This document shows, in pieces, positions 25,662-34,774 of a stretch of 64,000 nt of DNA. The stretch comes from Candidatus Rifleibacteriota bacterium. GTDB lineage: Bacteria; Muiribacteriota; Ozemobacteria; Ozemobacterales; Ozemobacteraceae. Below the pieces are notes generated by a model, which ran no database searches, had not been told where the DNA came from, and worked only from the letters and a program-made list of their open reading frames with translations. The translations under genes were made by a program, and so were the position numbers. Location of the stretch: positions 62,001 to 126,000 of the forward strand of contig JADFZL010000011.1 in the NCBI GenBank assembly GCA_015232575.1, read 5' to 3'. Positions within the stretch are counted from its first letter, which is position 1. Every line of letters starts with the position of its first letter.

Positions 25662-26417
25662 TTAATTTACACAGTTTGAACAGTTTGTCAGATGTAATGC
25701 TTTTAATCTCTTCGCAGCATTTACCAAATTTTCGAATTGTTCCCTGTAATTTTTTGTGTCCTTGCGGGAAAGGGTAAGAATGAGTTTCTGTGATGCAATA
25801 CGATATTGGTTGAGGGCTGTTTCGCATTCAGAGTTCAGATTCATCTCAATTATATAATTGTCGCAGATTTTTATTACACTGATAAAATAATCTGTTAAAG
25901 CATTTTTATACTTTTCATCCTTGGAAAACATGAGTTCACCAATTTTTCCGCTGCACGCAGTAAGGTTTTTATTCATTACATCCCACAAAATTGAAGCAAA
26001 TGGATTTTCCTGACAAGTCTCAATTGCTACAACATTTCCAAAATGATACTTTGCCATGCAGAAGGAATATTGAGCAGGATTTGTTGAGCCAGGAGGCATA
26101 TTTTTTCCGCAGTTGACAATTAAAAGATTCAGATGCTTCAATATCAGCTGAATCTCAGCTTTTAAAGAAACTGTCCATTCAATACTTTGAATCTTTTTTA
26201 CCATGCATTTTACTTCTGGTACAATAACCTCAATTTTGTCTGAATATACATTGTCCAGTTTCCTGAATGAATCTGTTACCTCAGAAATTGTTTTGAATTT
26301 GCATTCTTTTTGTACATTAGCGCAGTTTTGACTTCCGGTGCAATTGGGCGCTGAAAATGTCGGAACCATAAGCGAGACAAATAAAAGGCAGGTAAACATA
26401 AGTTTAACGGATTTCAT
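25662..26417 (-). CDS. Secreted Cys-rich protein, unknown function
   Basis: 251 residues with a clear signal peptide (MKSVKLMFTCLLFVSLMVPTFSA) and AAGGAG seven bases before the ATG. The mature part is helical and has 12 cysteines, an even number, with pairs at the start (NCTGSQNC) and end (NCSNC), suggesting a disulfide-bonded helical bundle. No domain recognised. A terminator-like hairpin separates it from the upstream histidine kinase gene, so it is probably transcribed on its own. Confidence 0.8.
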   Translation of the reverse strand: MKSVKLMFTCLLFVSLMVPTFSAPNCTGSQNCANVQKECKFKTISEVTDSFRKLDNVYSDKIEVIVPEVKCMVKKIQSIEWTVSLKAEIQLILKHLNLLIVNCGKNMPPGSTNPAQYSFCMAKYHFGNVVAIETCQENPFASILWDVMNKNLTACSGKIGELMFSKDEKYKNALTDYFISVIKICDNYIIEMNLNSECETALNQYRIASQKLILTLSRKDTKNYREQFENLVNAAKRLKALHLTNCSNCVN

Positions 26418-26525
26418 TTTATTACTCCTTATCTAATTTAAAGTGACTCACATACTATGAAACGAAAAAAAACTGCATTTTGTTCCATGTTATTTTCGAA
26501 AGACATCACTTTCAACAAATAAGTA

Positions 26526-26552
26526 AAAAACGCGTATTTTATACGCGTTTTG
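26526..26552 (-). terminator. Terminator of the enzyme-phosphorelay operon
   Basis: An 11-bp stem (26528-26538 with 26542-26552, core ACGCGTAT) has loop TTT, with a T-run on the 3' side when read on the minus strand. It lies 60 bases past the stop of the last REC-histidine kinase gene. A-T symmetry means it may work in both directions. Confidence 0.65.
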
Positions 26553-26612
26553 TTGATTATCGCCACGATCTTAACTTCTGAGTAAAATTAGAGTCGGTTT
26601 TTGAAATGAAAT

Positions 26613-27704
26613 TTAAGATATTTCGAATTGCATTTCGACGGACAGTCCACCATCTTTATTCGTGTTTACTACAAGCGGAAAAGAGTAAAGTTCAGAGATT
26701 GCCTTTATCGTTGCGAGGCCTAGTCCCATTCCCTGCTGCTCATATTTATTACGGTCAAATTGTCTGTATGCAGTTATCTGGGCAATCTGGGAAGGTGCCA
26801 TTCCATGTCCTTTATCACTTATTGTCAAAATATATCTGGAATCTTTTGATTTTCCGGTGATTTTTATTTCAGTTGCTGGCTTAGAAAATTTCAGAGCATT
26901 ATCAGTCAATTCAGACAGGATTTTACACAGGTATTCAAATGGAATTTTAACCTCTGCCTCTTCTATGTCGATAACAAGATCCGCTTTCCTTTCTAACCTT
27001 GACGCAATATTCTGCAATATTGTGCTTATGGTAAATTGTTGAATATGGCTTTTAAAAGATGAAACAGTATTCTCTGATTTTTTTGCGAGTTGGGAAATCA
27101 GTTGAAAGTATTCCTCCTGTTTCTTTACCAGTTGTAAAATTCTCTGACCAGACTGGTAAATGATATCTGCGTAATGTTTCAAATCATCTATGTCAATCTG
27201 CTTGTTCTCGGCTGCTGCTGATTTAATTATTTCCGCAAAACCAAGTATTCCGCTAAGTGGAGTTCGGAATTCGTGTGGAAGCATGGCTCCGATATCTGCT
27301 TTTAATTGATCTATTGATTTTGTAAGAAGGCTTCTTTTCGATATCTGGCTCTGGATTGATGTTGTGAGTTCAGCTTTCGAAAAGGGCTTTACAATGTAGT
27401 CATCAGCACCGAGTTCCATTCCAGTTCTATGCGAATTTCTGTTGCCTCTGGCGGTAAGAAAAATGAATGGGATTACGGCTGTTCGTGGTTCATTTTTCAG
27501 GATTTTAAGAAATTCATAACCATTCATGCCAGGCATCATTATGTCGCAGACTATCACGTCGGGAAGCGATTTCGACAGGCATTTCATGCCGCTATCTGCA
27601 CATTTGGCAGCATCAACAAGGAAACCGTCTGAAGAAAGCAGTTCGACAATTCCTTCAAGTACATCTTCTTCATCTTCTATTACTAGAATTTTTTGTTTAT
27701 TCAT
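26613..27704 (-). CDS. REC-histidine kinase hybrid (receiver first)
   Basis: 363 residues. Receiver domain 5-120 with D54 (VCDIMMP), Thr in FLTA and Lys in VKPFSK. Dimerisation/phosphoacceptor helix with H144 in LPHEFRTPLSG. HATPase domain about 225-360 with ELTDNALKFS (N box), ISDKGHGM (G1) and GMGLGLA (G2). All kinase motifs are intact, and there is no membrane segment and no output domain. This layout suggests a kinase whose activity is set by phosphorylation of its own receiver. Last gene of the operon, 38 bases after the previous one; ribosome site AAGGAAT. Confidence 0.94.
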   Translation of the reverse strand: MNKQKILVIEDEEDVLEGIVELLSSDGFLVDAAKCADSGMKCLSKSLPDVIVCDIMMPGMNGYEFLKILKNEPRTAVIPFIFLTARGNRNSHRTGMELGADDYIVKPFSKAELTTSIQSQISKRSLLTKSIDQLKADIGAMLPHEFRTPLSGILGFAEIIKSAAAENKQIDIDDLKHYADIIYQSGQRILQLVKKQEEYFQLISQLAKKSENTVSSFKSHIQQFTISTILQNIASRLERKADLVIDIEEAEVKIPFEYLCKILSELTDNALKFSKPATEIKITGKSKDSRYILTISDKGHGMAPSQIAQITAYRQFDRNKYEQQGMGLGLATIKAISELYSFPLVVNTNKDGGLSVEMQFEIS

Positions 27705-27742
27705 GATTATTCCTTTTGATCTATAAATTATGGTTTTAACGT

Positions 27743-28978
27743 CTATGTGTTATTGCATTCTTTTGTCGGAATAAGGATATTAAATGTCGTGCCATTATTT
27801 TCCGAGCTTTCAAAGTCAATCCTGCCGCCACAGCATTCGACTGCCTTTTTTACTATGGCAAGTCCAAGGCCGGTCCCTTTTTTCTTTCCAGCATTTGAAG
27901 CTCTGAAAAACGGCTGAAAAATTAAATCTCGCTGATCTTCGGGAATTCCAATGCCTTTATCTGAGATTGAAAATTTCAGATAAGTTTTTTCATAAAGGTT
28001 ATTGCTTTCAGAGAAGGAATCTTTCGAATTATCATCTGTTACAAAAGTTTCTGAAGAGGTAAGTGTTTGTGATATCGCAAGCAGGACTTCAGTATCGCTC
28101 TGTGAATAATTGAGGGCGTTGACTATCAGATTGGATAATATCTTCCCGACCAGGTTCTTATCAAGAAGGAAATTTTTCCGGCAGGATGGTTCAGCAACAA
28201 AAACTATATTTCTCGTCTTATAACCATGTGAAATTTCTTCGATAAGTGAATTGCAGAAGTCCGGAAGAAAAGTTGCAGATGGATTGAATTCAACCAGACC
28301 TTCTTCTGCTTGCCCAAAGCAGAGCACATCTTCAACCAGTTCATTGATTCTGGTAACTGCGGAATTAATGAACTGAAGATATTTTCTACACTTTTCGTTG
28401 CCACTGGTCAGATTGGAAATTACTTCTGCAGAGGTCTTGATTGAGGTAAGCGGAGTTTTGAATTCGTGTGATACAGTTGAGATAAAAATGGTTTTCATTT
28501 CTCCGGCTTCTTTTTCCTTTTTCAATGCACGATTCAGATTTATTTCTGTCTGAAGCAGTTCTTTGAGGTTGTTTTCAAGCTCAATGCGTTTTTCATGCAG
28601 TTCTTTTTCAAGAAGAAAGTCTTTAACGACATTTTTTAAAACGTGGGACAGTTCCTCTATTTCAAGTGGTTTTCTGAGATAGTCGAACGCTCCAAGTTTT
28701 AATGCCTGTATTGCTGAATCGGTATCATCCCTGCCGGTGATAAATATAAACCTGCAATCTGAATCCAGCTTTTTTGTTTCGGAAAGAAATCTTAATCCGT
28801 TCATTCCGGGCATATTAATGTCACTGATAACTATTTCCGGAGCCAATTTAGAAAACAACTTGAGTGCTTCATGCCCATTAGATGATTCAATAAAGGAAAT
28901 TTCCGGAAAATCCATTTCTAGATTTTCCTTAATAAGTCTTCTTGCGACTGATTCGTCATCTACAATCATAATTTTCAT
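27743..28978 (-). CDS. REC-histidine kinase hybrid (receiver first)
   Basis: 411 residues. Receiver 2-118 with D53 (ISDINMP), Thr in FITG and Lys in LRKP. A coiled-coil linker (about 120-160) leads to HisKA with H171 (SHEFKTPLTS). The HATPase has LSNLIVNALNYS, ISDKGIGIPEDQ, FFRASNAGKKKGTGLGLAIV. Complete and soluble. Same architecture as the gene 38 bases downstream but clearly diverged, so the two may act in series. Ribosome site AGGAAAA. No DNA-binding domain. Confidence 0.94.
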   Translation of the reverse strand: MKIMIVDDESVARRLIKENLEMDFPEISFIESSNGHEALKLFSKLAPEIVISDINMPGMNGLRFLSETKKLDSDCRFIFITGRDDTDSAIQALKLGAFDYLRKPLEIEELSHVLKNVVKDFLLEKELHEKRIELENNLKELLQTEINLNRALKKEKEAGEMKTIFISTVSHEFKTPLTSIKTSAEVISNLTSGNEKCRKYLQFINSAVTRINELVEDVLCFGQAEEGLVEFNPSATFLPDFCNSLIEEISHGYKTRNIVFVAEPSCRKNFLLDKNLVGKILSNLIVNALNYSQSDTEVLLAISQTLTSSETFVTDDNSKDSFSESNNLYEKTYLKFSISDKGIGIPEDQRDLIFQPFFRASNAGKKKGTGLGLAIVKKAVECCGGRIDFESSENNGTTFNILIPTKECNNT

Positions 28979-29004
28979 TTTTGATTTTTCCTGTTTAGCT
29001 ATTT

Positions 29005-30198
29005 TCAGTCAGTTAATTTATGAGGCAGCTCAATCGTTATTCTCAGGCTGTTAAATTCGTCCATGATAAGTGAGATATTACCGTTATGAAATGCAACAGC
29101 CTGAGTTATCAATAATAATGAAGTTCCATCGTAGTCGTTTTCAGATAATTTTTCAAACTCGCTGATATTTCTTTTTGAAGAAGACATTTCGAATTTAATG
29201 ATATTGTTTTCGATGCAGCTCCTGAAAAAAATTCTGTTAAGGCTATTTTCGTTGTTTTTTCTGGAATCGCAGAATTTTGATATTGTAAAAAACAATGTTA
29301 TCAATGTTCTGAAAACGATTTCTGGATTTCCGAAATAATCTGGAAGAATGTCGGTTTGATAACCGAATTTCAAGGATTTTTCATTTGAAAGAAATCTGAT
29401 AGCAGAAATAGTAGAGACTATTACTTCATTCAGAGAAAACAATTGTTTGCTCAAGTTCTTTTCTGCAATAAGATTGCAGTAACCGCTGGAAATTTCGTGA
29501 ATCAGTGAATTCAGAGTGATAATTCTGGATAATATCTCCGGTAACTCAGAACCATGTTTTTCCGATAATTCGTGAATAATACATTTCTGAGTCTGTAGCA
29601 GGAACTCAATTTCACTTTTCATACACAATGCAATAAGCCTTGATCTGAACGTACTTTCAAACAATTCAGAGGTCACACTTGAAGCTATTACTTTTTCCTG
29701 TTCTTTTAACCGTTTCAACAATTGATCATTCCAGGTTTTCATTGTCGTATGAACTTTTTCTAGACGGGAATTTTTGTTCCTCAGCTCACTCAAAGAAGAA
29801 ATGTCGGTTTTTCTCAAACGGGTTTTTTCCATCAGACATTTTATTGTTTCAAGAAGCTTCTCATAATCGTCAGTCTTAAGGAGGTATGCTGCTGCTCCTG
29901 CTGAAAAAACTTCATGATTTGATAAAGAATCGGGGTAGGCAGTCATCATCACTATTTCAGTTTCGGGCTTCAATTCTTTAATTTTCTTGAATACCCTAAC
30001 TCCCTCAGCATCACTTTTAAATCTTTTGTCGAGAAGTACAAGGTCTACGTGAAAGTTAACTGCTTTTTGAACGGCTTCCTCAGGTGTTAGCGCGCGGATG
30101 ACGTTGTATCTGATATCTGTGCTGAGAAGATCCTTGAGAACTTCGCAAAAACTAATTTCATCATCAGCAACCAGAATGTTAAACATTTCTTCGGTCAT
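29005..30198 (-). CDS. REC protein with degenerate kinase-like region
   Basis: 397 residues. Receiver about 7-125 with D57 (VLLDKRF), Thr in MMTA; the usual Lys-Pro is replaced by KTDD. A coiled coil follows (about 138-175). The C-terminal 220 residues have the length and secondary-structure rhythm of HisKA plus HATPase (IIHELSEKHG; then LLITQAVAFHNGNISLIMDE near the end), but N, G1 and G2 boxes are not recognisable. It probably cannot bind ATP normally and may be a phosphoacceptor or scaffold in the operon's phosphorelay. Ribosome site AAAGGA. Confidence 0.8.
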   Translation of the reverse strand: MTEEMFNILVADDEISFCEVLKDLLSTDIRYNVIRALTPEEAVQKAVNFHVDLVLLDKRFKSDAEGVRVFKKIKELKPETEIVMMTAYPDSLSNHEVFSAGAAAYLLKTDDYEKLLETIKCLMEKTRLRKTDISSLSELRNKNSRLEKVHTTMKTWNDQLLKRLKEQEKVIASSVTSELFESTFRSRLIALCMKSEIEFLLQTQKCIIHELSEKHGSELPEILSRIITLNSLIHEISSGYCNLIAEKNLSKQLFSLNEVIVSTISAIRFLSNEKSLKFGYQTDILPDYFGNPEIVFRTLITLFFTISKFCDSRKNNENSLNRIFFRSCIENNIIKFEMSSSKRNISEFEKLSENDYDGTSLLLITQAVAFHNGNISLIMDEFNSLRITIELPHKLTD

Positions 30199-30222
30199 GA
30201 TTCATTCCTTTACTTACTTGAT

Positions 30223-32097
30223 TTATTCTGTAACAGTCGCTTGAACAATTCTTTCCGGATTTGTACTGCAACTGTTTACGGGAAGTTTTACAGTAAAAGT
30301 GGTCTCTTTTCCGGGGATTGAATAGACAAATATTGCCCCATTGTGCTCATTTATTATTCTCTGTGAAATTGCCAGCCCCAGGCCTGTTCCACGATTTTCT
30401 TTTCCTGACGTAAAAAACACCTCGAATATTTTCATGATGTTTTCAGGTGAAATTCCTACTCCGTTATCTGAAATTGTTGTTGTTACAAGAAGGTCGTCCG
30501 GAAGATAGTTGGAAGGAAGTTTATTGAAAGTTTCTTCTCTTGTTTTTCGAAAAAGATAGAATTCCCGATGTTCGGAATCGTCAACTCTTCTTGGCGGAAG
30601 ATTCCGCCGGGCGATTTCTTCGGGATTTGCTTTCTCAGCAAAAACTCTTATCGAAATTTTTCCATTTTCCTTGCATGCAGCGACCGCATTGTCCAGAATA
30701 TTAAGAAAAACCTGCATGAGATTCTCTTTGTTAGCTGACAACTCTGGCAGAGGCTCGGCAAAGTCATATTCCCAATGAATTTCAGCAGATGCTGATTTAA
30801 GTTTTATTATTTCGATAGCATGATGTACAAGTTTTGCTATGCTGACTGTTGATTTGTATATCTTTGATGGTTTCGAAAAGTCGAGCATGTCCCTCAAAAA
30901 GCTTGAACACCGATTAACGGCATCGTTGATCATTGGAAGATACTTCAGGGCTAATTCTGAATCTTCTGGTAATTTGCGTTTTAATATAGCAACAGCGCCT
31001 TTTATTGTTCCAAGGGGAGTATTAAGTTCATGAGTGATACCGGCTGCCATTTCACCGAATAGTTTAAGCTTTTCGGCCTGAATAATGCGGCCCTCAAGAA
31101 ATCTAATTTCACGGAGGTCCTGAATCATAAACAGGATTCCCTGTTGTCCCTTATTTCGGTCATGCATGCTTACCACTGCAAGATTTGAATAAACCGGTTT
31201 CTCTTCCGAATCTTGCATTTCAATTTCGATATTTTTTATCAGCTTTTCATTTTCTGGAAAAAAATCAGGGACATTATCTTTGAAAAATCTGCTTTTGTCT
31301 TCATTCTGAAAAAGACTGCTGATATGAGAGCAGGAACCAATGCCAAGTTTTTCGCCGAACAGTTCCTTGGCTACTCGATTTGTGATCTGAATTTTTCCTG
31401 AAACATCAGTTGCAATAATACCGTTAACGGAATTTTCAATAATTGCTGCAAGGTACTCCTTGATATTCCAGATGGTTTCATGAGCGTCTTTCAACTCTCC
31501 AACTTTTATTTCAACAAGATTTTCAAGGTTTTTGTTCAGATTGTCCAGTTCGTCGTAGATTTTATAGTTGTGAAAAAACAGTGCAAGCGTATCAACAAAA
31601 CGTTGAAATTTTTTCAGGTCTTCGTAGTCAATCTTAACCTTTTCTTTGCGGTGTTCGAAACCCATGAAACCAATTGGCTCATCTGAGACTACCAATGGGA
31701 AAATGGCAAAAGATTTGGTTCCGGTTATTTCGACTATTGCCTTTGTCACTCTCGGATCGTTTAAAGCATCATTGCATATTTGTACATTTCGTTCTCTGAT
31801 TGCTATGACGCTTATCTCGTTTTCGTTTGTCAAATCTATTGAGCCTTTTCCTGCTTCTCTGACAATATTGTAAGGAATTCCGCTGACCCAGTATCCATCA
31901 ATTTTATTTGTTGATTTGTTTACCAGTCCAAGTCCAATTACATCGACCCTGGTATATTCCAGGGCAGAATCAATAGTTTCCTGAATAAAATCATCTATTT
32001 TTTTTTTCCCGGTAATGCCTTTGATTATTGTATTGATTATTTCTGCTTCTCTGAGCAGGGTTTTAAGCTGCTCGTTGTTTGAATCTTGGGTGTTCAT
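30223..32097 (-). CDS. GAF-PAS sensor histidine kinase
   Basis: 624 residues, soluble. GAF domain about 30-178, coiled coil about 182-212, PAS about 213-330 (ENSVNGIIATDVSGKIQITN is the typical PAS opening), HisKA with H356 (GITHELNTPLG), HATPase about 455-615 with LNILDNAVAA, ISDNGVGISPENI and GTGLGLA. This is the only protein in the operon with clear input domains, so it is probably the sensor; the ligand is unknown. It starts 6 bases after the ThDP enzyme gene, whose product or substrate could be sensed; this is inference from position. Confidence 0.94.
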   Translation of the reverse strand: MNTQDSNNEQLKTLLREAEIINTIIKGITGKKKIDDFIQETIDSALEYTRVDVIGLGLVNKSTNKIDGYWVSGIPYNIVREAGKGSIDLTNENEISVIAIRERNVQICNDALNDPRVTKAIVEITGTKSFAIFPLVVSDEPIGFMGFEHRKEKVKIDYEDLKKFQRFVDTLALFFHNYKIYDELDNLNKNLENLVEIKVGELKDAHETIWNIKEYLAAIIENSVNGIIATDVSGKIQITNRVAKELFGEKLGIGSCSHISSLFQNEDKSRFFKDNVPDFFPENEKLIKNIEIEMQDSEEKPVYSNLAVVSMHDRNKGQQGILFMIQDLREIRFLEGRIIQAEKLKLFGEMAAGITHELNTPLGTIKGAVAILKRKLPEDSELALKYLPMINDAVNRCSSFLRDMLDFSKPSKIYKSTVSIAKLVHHAIEIIKLKSASAEIHWEYDFAEPLPELSANKENLMQVFLNILDNAVAACKENGKISIRVFAEKANPEEIARRNLPPRRVDDSEHREFYLFRKTREETFNKLPSNYLPDDLLVTTTISDNGVGISPENIMKIFEVFFTSGKENRGTGLGLAISQRIINEHNGAIFVYSIPGKETTFTVKLPVNSCSTNPERIVQATVTE

Positions 32098-32103
32098 TTA
32101 TAA

Positions 32104-33825
32104 TCAGCCTTTCATTAGCTTCTGAATAGCAAGAATTCTTTCCTTTATTGGAGAAAGCTCATCTGGATCAATAATAACATCCAGTACAGCAGGTTTTTTT
32201 ATATCCAACGCATGCTTCACCGCCGGAATAATTTCTTCCGGTTTTTCAACCCGGATTCCTTCAGCCCCCATTCCTTTTGCGATCAGAGAAAAGTCAACAG
32301 GTTTGAAACAGTAATTTTCCGTTCCCTTCTTATTCTGAAGCGATTCTCCCTGGTAGATCATGTTCATCCTTGAGTCATTCATAATCACCCAGATAACCGG
32401 AATATTATAATTTACCGCTGTGGCAACTTCGAGACCGTGCATCATGAAACCACCATCCCCACAGATTGCTACAACAGGTTTGTCCGGAACAGCAAGTTTC
32501 GCACCGATGGAAGCTGGTATGGAATAACCCATGGGAGAAAATCTGAGAGTTGTGTTGAATGTTCTGGGAAAATGCACTTGCAGGTAATGTATAGCCCATA
32601 CCATGTTATTTCCTGCATCAATGAAAAACACAGTATCATCTGGAAGTGCTTTTCTTAAATCACCTATCAATCGCTGCGGTTTAATTGGAGTTTCATCAGA
32701 ACTCATTTTTTCTATTTCATTAATGGGAGGAAAAGTTTTTTTTAGTTCCTGTACTTCTTCAGAGCTTCTGTTACAGATAAAATCTGTTTCTATTATCTGC
32801 CTTTGAAGTTCAAACCAGAGTTCTTTTATGATTGTCTTAGCATCGCCAACTAACCCGAGATTGACAGAATAGTTTTTGCCAATTTGTGAAGGGTCAATAT
32901 CAACCTGAATAAGAATTTTATTGCCTTTAAGCCTAGTGTCCCATGCGTTGGTGCCCCATTCATCAAAGCTCATTCCAATAGAAAAAAGCAGATCAGTTTC
33001 CTGACTTTCAAGTATCATTGCTGAAGCCGTTCGGGTGCCTGCCAGCCCGAATACTCCGAGCGATAATGGATGTTTATCTGGAAAGCTTCCTTTTGCCTGT
33101 GGAGTTGTTGCCACTGGAATAGAAAGGAGTTCTGCAAGGTCGATGATTTCTCTGGATGCTTCTGACAGTATTACTCCGAAACCTATCAGCAACACAGGCT
33201 TTTTGGCTTTAAGCAGAATTTTTGCCGCCTGCTTTATTTTTTCACGGTCAAAATAGGACGTTTCGACTCGGTATGGTTCCAGTAGGGGATCTAAATCACC
33301 AATTTCTTTTCTCATAATATCCGGGGGAAGTGAAAGATGTACAGGTCCCATTCTCGGGCTCAGAGCAGTTCTGAGCGCTTTTCTGATAATAAACGAAAGG
33401 TTTTCTGCTGAAAAAACCAACATGCTGTTTTTTGTAATCTGTTTGAATATGTCAGATGCCGAAAAACTGCGGTCCTCGCCAGTCGATTCCTGAACGGCAC
33501 CCTTGCCGAAGGCTGTTGTGGCAACCTGAGCTGTCAGTACAAGTATCGGTATCGAGTCGGAATAGCTGGAAGCAATTCCAGTGATAAGGTTTGTGGTACC
33601 AGGTCCTGTCGTTCCGCAGCATACACCGATTTTTCCGGATACTCTCGCAAAACCGTCAGCCATGAATGCGGCGCCTTCTTCGTGCTTGGAGATAATGGGT
33701 TTGATTTTTGAATCAGATTCGTACATTGCATGGTATATTGGCATTAACGGAGCACCGGGAACACCAAAAATATATTTTATTCCTTCTGCTTGAAGATATT
33801 TGATAAACAAACTGCTTGCTTTCAT
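32104..33825 (-). CDS. ThDP-dependent enzyme, acetolactate synthase large-subunit-like
   Basis: 573 residues with the three-domain layout of the AHAS/pyruvate oxidase/oxalyl-CoA decarboxylase family. Catalytic Glu is in KHEEGAAFMADGFAR (about 47-61), the ThDP-Mg motif is GDGGFMMHG with NDSRMN some 26 residues on. Typical family chemistry is decarboxylation of a 2-oxo acid and carboligation. No regulatory small subunit (ilvN/ilvH) or other branched-chain gene is nearby, so a biosynthetic ilvB role is unlikely. Context is a four-gene enzyme set with two citrate-synthase-like proteins and a racemase-like protein. Its start overlaps the preceding stop by four bases, with ribosome site AGAGG. Confidence 0.9.
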   Translation of the reverse strand: MKASSLFIKYLQAEGIKYIFGVPGAPLMPIYHAMYESDSKIKPIISKHEEGAAFMADGFARVSGKIGVCCGTTGPGTTNLITGIASSYSDSIPILVLTAQVATTAFGKGAVQESTGEDRSFSASDIFKQITKNSMLVFSAENLSFIIRKALRTALSPRMGPVHLSLPPDIMRKEIGDLDPLLEPYRVETSYFDREKIKQAAKILLKAKKPVLLIGFGVILSEASREIIDLAELLSIPVATTPQAKGSFPDKHPLSLGVFGLAGTRTASAMILESQETDLLFSIGMSFDEWGTNAWDTRLKGNKILIQVDIDPSQIGKNYSVNLGLVGDAKTIIKELWFELQRQIIETDFICNRSSEEVQELKKTFPPINEIEKMSSDETPIKPQRLIGDLRKALPDDTVFFIDAGNNMVWAIHYLQVHFPRTFNTTLRFSPMGYSIPASIGAKLAVPDKPVVAICGDGGFMMHGLEVATAVNYNIPVIWVIMNDSRMNMIYQGESLQNKKGTENYCFKPVDFSLIAKGMGAEGIRVEKPEEIIPAVKHALDIKKPAVLDVIIDPDELSPIKERILAIQKLMKG

Positions 33826-34658
33826 TTTGAAACCTCTTGGTTATCTTGAATTTCAGGACCACAATAATCAATATCATTGCAGGACAATGGAAAAATGGGT
33901 GTTGATGAATTTCTGTGCTCATGGTAAACACCTATAAAGTTGATAATAGGAAGAAATGTCGAAAATGCTACCATTTCTTCTCCATTATAACCAAGGTCTT
34001 TCAGAATAGCAGCCGAAATACCTGAAAAGTTCATTCCCAGGCCCTTTTGTGATTGAAGTTCACTTTCAATATATAAAGAAAGTTTGAACCAGTACCCTTC
34101 GCTCAGGTTATTCCTTTTGGCCTCTCTGATGAGAACTGGTACTCTTTCGTCACTTTTGAAAAGAGGTCTGCCATATCCATAGACTGTGGTTTTCTGTTTA
34201 AGCAAAGCGCTGAGTATTTCACCAAGTTCTCTTCCTTTTTCGATTTCATTCTGGATGGAAATAAAGAAATTATTAGTTTCAATAAGACTTCTATGGCCAA
34301 AAATGAGTGAATCAACCGCAAGATTTCCAGCCGAAACTGATGCGGCACAACTTGCACCTGAGGATGCCGCAAGTGCAACTGTACCGATTGGCCAGACACG
34401 AATGTCAGGATAGTTACATGATACGACAAGGCATTTGAGCATATCTGAAACATTTTTTGACGGAACAACGCGTTTGATGAAAAGGTGCATCATCTGTCCA
34501 AGATCGACAACCGGAAGAAGGTCTTTCTGGAGATCATGCCCAGCGACAATTATTTTTTGATGCTCGTTCATTATTCCGAGAGTGGAAATTGCTTTTCTAT
34601 GCCATTTTGCAAGAAGGTCCGCGTCGAAGTTACAGTTCTTTCCATTTTCATGAGCCAT
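33822..34658 (-). CDS. Divergent citrate-synthase-like protein A
   Basis: 278 residues, much shorter than citrate synthase (about 370-430). The second half follows the family pattern: YGYGRPLFKSDERVPVL matches the GFGHRVYK-x-DPR region, with the catalytic Asp position kept (DER) but His absent. MNFSGISAAILKDLGY and INFIGVYHEH match the late helices. Upstream, CNYPDIRVWPIGTVALA occupies the position where the catalytic His would be, and no His is there. It may therefore be non-canonical or require a partner. Another family member lies 116 bases upstream, suggesting a heteromer. Ribosome site GGAGAC. Confidence 0.62.
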   Translation of the reverse strand: MAHENGKNCNFDADLLAKWHRKAISTLGIMNEHQKIIVAGHDLQKDLLPVVDLGQMMHLFIKRVVPSKNVSDMLKCLVVSCNYPDIRVWPIGTVALAASSGASCAASVSAGNLAVDSLIFGHRSLIETNNFFISIQNEIEKGRELGEILSALLKQKTTVYGYGRPLFKSDERVPVLIREAKRNNLSEGYWFKLSLYIESELQSQKGLGMNFSGISAAILKDLGYNGEEMVAFSTFLPIINFIGVYHEHRNSSTPIFPLSCNDIDYCGPEIQDNQEVSK

Positions 34659-34774
34659 AATATGTCTCCATATAATCTAAAATTCAAACATACATTCAAA
34701 ATCCTTCAAATGATAATTCCATTTATGAACTTTGCAAAAACAGGAATACATCAATGCGCTTTTGTATAACATTA

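Noticed and set aside
32104..33825. Biosynthetic acetolactate synthase (ilvB)
   Set aside because: No small subunit or branched-chain genes near; neighbours are the enzyme-phosphorelay operon, so the product is called only a ThDP enzyme.
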